DNA of 11,908 nt from Pseudomonadota bacterium (GTDB lineage: Bacteria > Pseudomonadota > Alphaproteobacteria > Rhizobiales > Hyphomicrobiaceae): the NCBI GenBank assembly GCA_021812845.1, contig JAKAML010000013.1, forward strand, positions 1 through 11,908, given 5' to 3'. The notes under the pieces are model-generated. The model was given only the letters and a program-made list of their open reading frames with translations, was not told the DNA's origin and ran no database searches. The position numbers were made by a program, and so were the translations under genes. Of the stretch, positions 6,683-11,908 are shown piece by piece; position 1 is the first letter of the stretch; every line of letters begins with the position of its first letter.

Positions 6683-7894
6683 ATGTCGTCCGCCACGTCC
6701 ATCGCAGCGCTTTCCACGGCCCGCCTCGCCGCGGCCATGGCGCTCGGGGTGGCGATGCTGCCTTCGGCGGCGGATGCGCTCACGATCGAGCTCAGGGACG
6801 TGGCGCCGGACCGCATCGAGCGTCAGCGCAAGTTCGCCGAGGGCAGCCTGCCGCTGCCGGATACCCCCGATCTGTCGCGGCTGCCCGAGCGGCTGACAGC
6901 GTTCGGCGCCAAGCCCGGGACGCCGCTGCTGATCCGCATCTTCAAGGCCGAGTCCGAGCTCGAGGTGTGGATGAGGAAGGGCGACGCGTTCGAGCGCTTC
7001 GCGACCTATCCCGTCTGCCACTGGTCCGGCACCCTCGGTCCCAAGATCAAGGAAGGCGACAAGCAGACGCCGGAAGGCTTCTACACCGTCACCCGCCGCC
7101 AGCTGCACCGGATCGGCCGGCATCCGCGCTCGCTCAATCTCGGCTTCCCCAACGCCTTCGACAAGGCGCAGTCGCGCACCGGATCCTACATCCTCGTGCA
7201 CGGCGCCTGCTCCTCGGTCGGCTGCTTCGCCATGACCAACACGGTCATCGAGGAGATCTACAATCTCACCGAGGCGGCGCTGCGGAACGGGCAGGAGCAC
7301 GTACCCGTCCACGTCTTCCCGTTCCGCATGACCGACGCCAACATCGCGAAGCACCGGACGAGCCCGTGGTTCGAGTTCTGGGCCAACCTGAAGGAAGGCT
7401 CCGATGTGTTCGAGCAGACGCGCCGCGCGCCGCGGGTCACGGTCTGCAACAATCGCTACGAGTTCGCGGACCCAGCCCCCGGGGAGGGGGGCACCTCGAG
7501 CCCTTTAGCCGTCTGCGGCGCGACGGCGGCCGCAATCGAGAGTTTGGAGCCGTTTTTCAGCACTGCAGCACTCCAGCCGTTGCTCTGGACGCAGGCGGTG
7601 GACCGGCTGACGGAGAGGCAGAGGCAAAGCTACGCGGCGAGGCGAAATCTCGTCGCGCCGCGACTGAGGACGAGTCCCGGCGCGCCGCTCCCGGTGCCGC
7701 CGGCGGCAATGGCGGCAGCGGGCCCAAGGTCCGGCAGGCTCAGCGCAACGGCGGCGGCGGCGCTGCGGAGCGCGATATCCACGCCGAGGTGTTCGCTGGA
7801 ACGCGCTAGCTGCCGCAGGTTCGTGTCGCTGGCGGAGAAGCGCGCGACGCGCGTCCAGCGGGTCCGCACCGCGACCAGCAGCCGCACCCGCTGA
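6683..7894 (+). CDS. YafK/DpaA-like YkuD-domain exported protein (paralogue 3)
   Basis: This 403-residue paralogue starts best at ATG 6683. That places a Sec signal at the N-terminus: a hydrophobic core at about 15-26, then SAADA|L with cleavage after residue 32. ATG 6611 is an alternative with a possible TAAGAG ribosome site, but it would put 24 charged residues before the signal. The core repeats the family pattern: LPLPDTPDLSRLPERL, LLIRIFKAESELEVW, YPVCHWSGTLGPK, TPEGFYTVT, FPNAFDKAQSRTG and VHGACSSVGCFAMTN (His173, catalytic Cys181). After Cys278 comes a tail of about 125 residues, rich in Ala, Arg and Ser, not present in the other two. Its AGG and TTA codons are unusual for this window. 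The predicted site is the periplasm, soluble. Probably a peptidoglycan stem-peptide enzyme like its siblings; substrate unknown. Confidence 0.86.
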   Translation: MSSATSIAALSTARLAAAMALGVAMLPSAADALTIELRDVAPDRIERQRKFAEGSLPLPDTPDLSRLPERLTAFGAKPGTPLLIRIFKAESELEVWMRKGDAFERFATYPVCHWSGTLGPKIKEGDKQTPEGFYTVTRRQLHRIGRHPRSLNLGFPNAFDKAQSRTGSYILVHGACSSVGCFAMTNTVIEEIYNLTEAALRNGQEHVPVHVFPFRMTDANIAKHRTSPWFEFWANLKEGSDVFEQTRRAPRVTVCNNRYEFADPAPGEGGTSSPLAVCGATAAAIESLEPFFSTAALQPLLWTQAVDRLTERQRQSYAARRNLVAPRLRTSPGAPLPVPPAAMAAAGPRSGRLSATAAAALRSAISTPRCSLERASCRRFVSLAEKRATRVQRVRTATSSRTR

Positions 7895-7956
7895 GCCCAC
7901 CCACGACGTCCCGCAGCGGCGACAGGCCCGCCAGCGCGCGGCGGTCCGCGACCGGC

Positions 7957-7986
7957 TTGCCCGCCCTGTTCGGCGCGTGGCATAGA
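7957..7986 (+). promoter_or_regulatory. Weak candidate promoter for the UPF0114 gene
   Basis: TTGCCC at 7957-7962 (four of six matches to TTGACA) is followed by an 18-base spacer and CATAGA at 7981-7986 (three of six matches to TATAAT). It lies in the 126-base gap between paralogue 3 and ATG 8021, about 27 bases before the start. No convincing terminator was seen in the gap. The evidence is a weak sequence match only. Confidence 0.22.
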
Positions 7987-8020
7987 CCCCCGATCCCGTC
8001 AACCGCCGCAACGAGGACAC

Positions 8021-8605
8021 ATGCCGCCCATGGAGCCGCCGAAGTCCGTCACCGCGAAGCTCGAGCATCTCGGCGAGCAGGTGCTGTTCGCCAGCCGCTG
8101 GCTGCTGGCGCCGTTCTACCTCGGCCTCGCGATCTCGATCGTGGTGCTGCTGATCAAGTTCATGGCCGAGCTCGTGCACCTCATCGCCCACGCCTTCACC
8201 TCGACCGAGAGCGAAGTGATCCTCGGCGTGCTGGCGCTGGTCGATCTCGCGCTGACCGGGTCGCTGCTCATCATCGTGATCTTCTCGGGCTACGAGAACT
8301 TCGTGTCCAAGATCGACCACAGCGGCCACAAGGACTGGCCGGCGTGGATGGGGACGATCGACTTCGCCGCGCTCAAGCTGAAGCTCTTGTCGTCGATCGT
8401 CGCAATCTCGGCCATCCAGCTGCTCAAGAAGTTCATGTCGATCGACAAGATCTCCGAACGCGAGATCTTCTGGCTGGTCGTCATCCACGTCGTGTTCGTG
8501 GTCTCGAGCGTGCTCCTGGCGTTGTCGGACCGGATCGCGGGACATGGCAACCACGCGGCCGAGACGGCGGCCGGCTCCAGGGAGGCGGCCGACGGCAAGC
8601 ACTGA
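8021..8605 (+). CDS. UPF0114/YqhA-type membrane protein
   Basis: This 194-residue protein starts at ATG 8021 with GAGG 4 bases upstream; ATG 8030 is a possible alternative. It matches the UPF0114 (TIGR00645, YqhA) family by its pattern: LEHLGEQVLFASRWLLAPFY near the N-terminus, LGVLALVDLALTGSLLIIVI, the conserved loop FSGYENFVSK, then KLKLLSSIVAISAIQLLKKF. Four hydrophobic helices are visible at about residues 26-48, 66-86, 114-130 and 147-167. A hydrophilic His/Ala/Gly tail follows. It is an inner-membrane protein. The biochemical role of the family is not established, to my knowledge. It converges on the carbamoyltransferase gene with only 15 bases between the two stops. Confidence 0.9.
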   Translation: MPPMEPPKSVTAKLEHLGEQVLFASRWLLAPFYLGLAISIVVLLIKFMAELVHLIAHAFTSTESEVILGVLALVDLALTGSLLIIVIFSGYENFVSKIDHSGHKDWPAWMGTIDFAALKLKLLSSIVAISAIQLLKKFMSIDKISEREIFWLVVIHVVFVVSSVLLALSDRIAGHGNHAAETAAGSREAADGKH

Positions 8606-8623
8606 GACCGCCGAGCGGTCTCA
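8603..8623. terminator. Shared bidirectional hairpin made from both stop codons
   Basis: TGAGACCGC (8603-8611) and GCGGTCTCA (8615-8623) form a perfect 9-bp stem with a CGA loop. The left end is the TGA of the UPF0114 gene and the right end is the TGA of the carbamoyltransferase on the other strand. A symmetric hairpin between convergent genes fits a bidirectional terminator. Neither side has a U-tract, so the terminating strength is uncertain. Confidence 0.55.
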
Positions 8624-10390
8624 GCCGGTCGCGAAAGCCGCCGACGCGCGGGCGACGGAGGATGGGTTGCGGTCCGCCACGTAGTAATCGCCGAGCACGA
8701 GGATATCCATTCCGGTCCGGAGGTAGCAGGAGATCGCCTCCGAAGGCGTGGCGACGATCGGCTCCTGCCGGTTGAAGCTCGTATTGAGCAGCACCGGCAC
8801 GCCCGTCAGCTTGCCGAACGCCTCGATGATCCCGTAGTAGCGCGGGTTGGCCGCGCGATCGACGGTCTGGATGCGGCCGGTTCCGTCGGCGTGAACCGCG
8901 GCCGGCACCAGATGCGCCTTGTCCGGCCTGATGCACGGCGCGATGGTCATGAACGGGTCGGGCTGGTCGATGTAGAAGAACTCGCTGGCGCGCTCGATCA
9001 GCACCGCGGGCGCGAACGGCCGGGGGTTCTCGCGGTGCTTGATCTTGGCGTTGATGACGTCACGCATCGAGGCCTTGCGCGGGTCGGCCAGGATCGAGCG
9101 GTTGCCGAGCGCGCGCGGCCCCATCTCGAAGCGGCCCTGGAACCAGCCGACGATCTTGCCGGCGGCGAGGTCGGCCGCCACCCGCTGCAAGAGATCCGCC
9201 TCGTCGAGGCGCTCGGCGACGAGCCCGGCCGCGGCCAGCGCCGCGGCGATCTCGGCGTCCGAGTAGGCGAGACCGTAGAACGGGTGCGTCAACTCGAAGT
9301 CGCGACGGTGGCCGAGGGTCTGGTGGTAGTGCCACAATGCGGCGCCGAGCGGCGCGCCGGTGTCGGAGGCGCAGGGCGGCACCCAGATCCGCTCGACGTC
9401 CGTCGTCTCGAGGATGCGTGCGTTGGCGACGCAGTTGAGCGCGACGCCGCCGGCCAGCACCAGTTGCCTGCGGCCGGTCGCGGCGACGGTGTGCCGGACG
9501 ATGTGGAGGATGACGTCCTCGGTCACCTTCTGCAGCGCATAGGCGATCGCCTTGTGGCGGTCGTCGAGCGGGCTGCCCGGCGCGCGCGACGGGCCGAAGG
9601 TATCGTAGAACTTGCGCTTGAACGGACGCAGCTGGCCATAGGTGTCGAAGCTGAAGTAGTCCATGTTGACGGCGTAGGTCCCTTCGGGACCGAGCGCGAT
9701 GCAGTCGGCGAAGCGGTCGACATAGGTCGCATCGCCAAAGGCGGCGAGCGCCATCACCTTGCCCTCGTCGGAGAAGCCGCCGAAGCCGAGGTACTCGGTC
9801 ACGAGCGTGTAGACCATGCCGAGCGAGTTCATCAGCGACGAACGCCAGCGCCTGGTCAGCCTGTTGCCGATACCGGAATAGATGCTCGACGCGGCGTCGT
9901 CGCCGTAGCCGTCCATGACCAGCACCGTCGCCTCCTCGAACGGCGACACGAAGAACATGGCGGCGTGGGAATTGTGATGGCCGACGTTGACGATCGGCGG
10001 CAGCTCGGTGATGGACAGGTACTTGCGGAACTTGCGGCGGATGACCCGGTCGAGGATCACGATCTCGTTGTGCTGCGGGGTGTGGGACCGGAGCGACAGC
10101 AGCGACAGGCTCATCGGGAACCCGGCCCAGATCGCCTTCATGACGTTGTCGGCGAGCGCGCGCTGATCCCAGGGCGTGACGATGACGTCGATGCCGGGGA
10201 GGCCCTCGCCGTTGTTGCCGAGAGCCGCCGTCAGGCCCTTGAGCGGGAACGAAAGCGTCTTCTTGATGCGATTGAGCCGCTCCTCCTCGATGACGACGGT
10301 CGGGCGGCCGTCTTCGAGGATCGCGATGCCGCTGTCGTGGGTTGCGGAGGCGAGTCCGAGTATTCGCACGCGACGACAACCATCCCCCAT
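8621..10390 (-). CDS. NodU/CmcH/TobZ-family O-carbamoyltransferase
   Basis: This 589-residue enzyme belongs to the family that moves a carbamoyl group from carbamoyl phosphate, through a carbamoyl-adenylate, to a hydroxyl group on sugars, antibiotics or lipids. The Kae1-like N-terminal domain begins RILGLASATHDSGIAIL and carries the metal-site HHNSH (residues 138-142) and MDGYGDD (159-165). LGFGGFSDEGKVMALA and LAGGVALNCVANARI follow. The C-terminal domain starts at about residue 400 with GRFEMGPRALGNRS (419-432), then HRENPRPFAPAVL and LLNTSFNRQEPIV, all characteristic. ATG 10390 is chosen; GTG 10369 would start right at the conserved RILG and is possible. The protein is cytoplasmic. No glycan, Nod-factor, antibiotic or hopanoid genes lie nearby, so the acceptor is unknown. 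All key motifs look intact. Confidence 0.92.
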   Translation of the reverse strand: MGDGCRRVRILGLASATHDSGIAILEDGRPTVVIEEERLNRIKKTLSFPLKGLTAALGNNGEGLPGIDVIVTPWDQRALADNVMKAIWAGFPMSLSLLSLRSHTPQHNEIVILDRVIRRKFRKYLSITELPPIVNVGHHNSHAAMFFVSPFEEATVLVMDGYGDDAASSIYSGIGNRLTRRWRSSLMNSLGMVYTLVTEYLGFGGFSDEGKVMALAAFGDATYVDRFADCIALGPEGTYAVNMDYFSFDTYGQLRPFKRKFYDTFGPSRAPGSPLDDRHKAIAYALQKVTEDVILHIVRHTVAATGRRQLVLAGGVALNCVANARILETTDVERIWVPPCASDTGAPLGAALWHYHQTLGHRRDFELTHPFYGLAYSDAEIAAALAAAGLVAERLDEADLLQRVAADLAAGKIVGWFQGRFEMGPRALGNRSILADPRKASMRDVINAKIKHRENPRPFAPAVLIERASEFFYIDQPDPFMTIAPCIRPDKAHLVPAAVHADGTGRIQTVDRAANPRYYGIIEAFGKLTGVPVLLNTSFNRQEPIVATPSEAISCYLRTGMDILVLGDYYVADRNPSSVARASAAFATG

Positions 10391-10468
10391 GCCCTGGAGC
10401 TCCGAAACGAGGCTCGCCCCGCCGCTCCCGCCGCTGCGGCAGTGGAGACCGGTTTAGGAACTCGGCTC

Positions 10469-10496
10469 AAAGTAACCACCCCTGGCCTCCTGTCCA
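10469..10496 (-). promoter_or_regulatory. Candidate promoter for the carbamoyltransferase gene
   Basis: On the minus strand TGGACA (10496-10491, five of six matches to TTGACA) is followed by a 16-base spacer and TACTTT (10474-10469, three of six matches to TATAAT). Transcription would start near 10462, about 70 bases before ATG 10390. It lies after the secA hairpin, so the carbamoyltransferase may be transcribed separately from secA. Confidence 0.33.
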
Positions 10497-10524
10497 GGCT
10501 CGCGATCCAGATTCCGGGCCAAAG

Positions 10525-10547
10525 GGCGGGCATGGTTACGGCCCGCC
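10525..10547 (-). terminator. Candidate terminator after secA
   Basis: GGCGGGC (10525-10531) and GCCCGCC (10541-10547) form a 7-bp stem with a 9-base loop, 10 bases past the secA stop. On the minus strand the transcript continues CUUUGG after the stem, so there are only three U residues. The position is right and the U-tract is weak. Confidence 0.42.
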
Positions 10548-10557
10548 GGACGGCGGA

Positions 10558-11908
10558 TCACTCGTACTTGCCGTGGCAGTGCTTGTACTTCTTGCCCGAG
10601 CCGCACGGGCAGGCGGCGTTTCTCGCCACCTTGCCCCAGGTCGCCGGGTCGGCCGCGTCGATGCTGCCCGTCGCCTTGCGCGTCTGCAGGGGCGCCCGGC
10701 GCTCGGGCTCAGGCCGTGCCCGCCCGCCCGCGGCGATGGCGGCGTCGACCATCGCCAGCTCGCGGGCGAGCTCGGGCGGGATCTCCTCGGCGCCGGCGAA
10801 CTCGTCGAGCCCGGTCGTGGCGTCGATGTGATGTGCCTCCATCGGCGGCAGCTCGCCGGGCTCGAGCATCGACGGGGCCTCCTGCGCGGTGAGCTCGACG
10901 TGCATGAGCTGGCCGGTCGTCGCCTCCCTGAGCCGGCCGAGCATGGCCTCGAACAGCACGAAGGCCTCGGACTTGTACTCGTTGAGCGGGTCGCGCTGAC
11001 CGTAGGCGCGGAAGCCGATCACCTGCCTCAGATGCTCGAGGGTCACGATGTGCTCGCGCCACAGGTGATCGAGCGTCTGCAGGAGCACCATCTTCTCGAT
11101 CTGGCGATAGATCTCGGAGCCGATCTCCGCCTCCTTGGCGGCCGCCTTGTCGTCGGCTTCCCTGGTCAGCCGCTCGAGGATCTCCTGGTCGGCAATGCCT
11201 TCCTCCTCGGCCCAGGTGTCGATCGGCAGGTCGAGGCCGAAGATGCCGCCGACCGCCTCCTTGAGCCCCAGAGTATCCCACTGCTCGGCGTAGGCCTTCT
11301 CGGGGATGTGGCGGCTGACGAGCTCGCGCACGATCTGGTGGCGCAGGTCGCGGACGGTCTCGGACACGTCCTCCTCGGCCATGATGTCGATGCGCTGGTC
11401 GAAGATGACCTTGCGCTGGTCGTTCATGACGTCGTCGTACTTCAGGATCTGCTTGCGGATGTCGAAGTTGCGCTGCTCGACCTTCTTCTGCGCCATCTCG
11501 AGCGACTTGTTCATCCACGGATGGATGATCGCCTCGCCCTCCTTGAGCCCCAGCGTCTGCAGCACGCTGTCCATGCGCTCGGAGCCGAAGATGCGCATCA
11601 GGTCGTCGTCGATGGCGAGATAGAACTTCGAGCGGCCGGGGTCGCCCTGGCGACCGGAGCGGCCGCGGAGCTGGTTGTCGATGCGCCGGCTCTCGTGGCG
11701 CTCGGTGCCGATCACGCAGAGGCCGCCCGCCTCGAGCGCGCGGCTCTTCTTCCCGGCGACGTCGGCGGCGATCGTCTCGCGCGCCTTGGCGATCGCGCGA
11801 TCGTCCGGCGTGCGGCCCTCGGCCTCCTCGTTCGCGATCCAGTCCTTGAGGCGGAACTCGACGTTTCCGCCGAGCTGGATGTCGGTGCCGCGGCCGGCCA
11901 TGTTGGTG
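10558..11908 (-). CDS. secA: Preprotein translocase ATPase SecA, C-terminal part
   Basis: SecA is the ATPase that pushes unfolded preproteins through SecYEG. The visible 449 or so codons are the C-terminal half; the gene runs off the window at 11908. The fragment begins in the second nucleotide-binding domain with [15 protein letters not shown], then [20 protein letters not shown], the ATPase motif with the arginine-finger region. The helical scaffold and wing domains follow ([72 protein letters not shown] segment). An Ala/Glu-rich linker leads to the terminal zinc domain [20 protein letters not shown], with a CxC-x8-CH pattern that supports SecB and lipid binding in the family. The stop is TGA at 10560-10558. 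Nothing appears truncated other than by the window edge. Confidence 0.96.
   Translation of the reverse strand, partial: TNMAGRGTDIQLGGNVEFRLKDWIANEEAEGRTPDDRAIAKARETIAADVAGKKSRALEAGGLCVIGTERHESRRIDNQLRGRSGRQGDPGRSKFYLAIDDDLMRIFGSERMDSVLQTLGLKEGEAIIHPWMNKSLEMAQKKVEQRNFDIRKQILKYDDVMNDQRKVIFDQRIDIMAEEDVSETVRDLRHQIVRELVSRHIPEKAYAEQWDTLGLKEAVGGIFGLDLPIDTWAEEEGIADQEILERLTREADDKAAAKEAEIGSEIYRQIEKMVLLQTLDHLWREHIVTLEHLRQVIGFRAYGQRDPLNEYKSEAFVLFEAMLGRLREATTGQLMHVELTAQEAPSMLEPGELPPMEAHHIDATTGLDEFAGAEEIPPELARELAMVDAAIAAGGRARPEPERRAPLQTRKATGSIDAADPATWGKVARNAACPCGSGKKYKHCHGKYE

Noticed and set aside
7630..7983. A 117-codon - strand frame over the tail of paralogue 3 and the following gap
   Set aside because: There is no recognisable motif or ribosome site. 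The + strand frame has high GC at third positions through 7894, so the antisense frame is less likely.
8891..10831. A 646-codon open frame on the + strand across the carbamoyltransferase and the end of secA
   Set aside because: It is antisense to two genes with clear family motifs. Its product is Arg/Val/Gly/Asp-rich with no recognisable domain. Long antisense frames are expected at this GC content.
1..11908. CRISPR array, tRNA, rRNA, insertion sequence, prophage or dif site
   Set aside because: I saw no spaced direct repeats, no cloverleaf-type sequence, no transposase, no terminal inverted repeats, and no AT-rich dif-like 28-mer near xerD.

Overview
The window is about 11.9 kb of very GC-rich, densely coding bacterial chromosome. 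The set of genes suggests an alphaproteobacterium, most likely of the Hyphomicrobiales (Rhizobiales) type. The pointers are an xerD-accA neighbourhood, several YafK-type YkuD proteins, a SecA with a C-terminal zinc tail, GTG starts with stop/start overlaps, and one CtrA-like box. This placement is inferred; no rRNA or other marker is present. The genes are mainly housekeeping or envelope genes. I see no phage, insertion sequence, CRISPR array or tRNA.

Layout on the + strand: (1) 45-3180 looks like one translationally coupled unit. It holds a 48-residue membrane micro-protein, an exported 671-residue protein of unknown function, and the tyrosine recombinase XerD. They are joined by ATGA and GTGA stop/start overlaps. 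(2) 3375-4346 is accA, the carboxyltransferase alpha subunit of acetyl-CoA carboxylase, with a candidate promoter of its own. (3) 4549-7894 holds three tandem paralogues of the YafK/DpaA branch of the YkuD (L,D-transpeptidase) fold. They share the same HG-x-C-x-S-x-G-C active-site motif and five cysteines with nearly fixed spacing. Each has a different export signal: lipoprotein, uncleaved membrane anchor, or cleavable Sec signal. (4) 8021-8605 encodes a four-helix UPF0114/YqhA-type membrane protein.

Layout on the - strand: 8621-10390 is a NodU/CmcH/TobZ-type carbamoyltransferase, convergent with the UPF0114 gene. The two facing stop codons form the ends of a perfect 9-bp hairpin that can serve as a shared terminator. 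Upstream of it, 10558-11908 is the C-terminal half of SecA, cut by the window edge. A hairpin after secA and a candidate promoter for the carbamoyltransferase lie in the 167-base gap between them.

The most notable part is the YafK-like triplet, which looks like an envelope-remodelling module. The known E. coli relative (DpaA/LdtF/YafK) cuts the link between Braun lipoprotein and peptidoglycan. What the three copies act on here cannot be told from the window.
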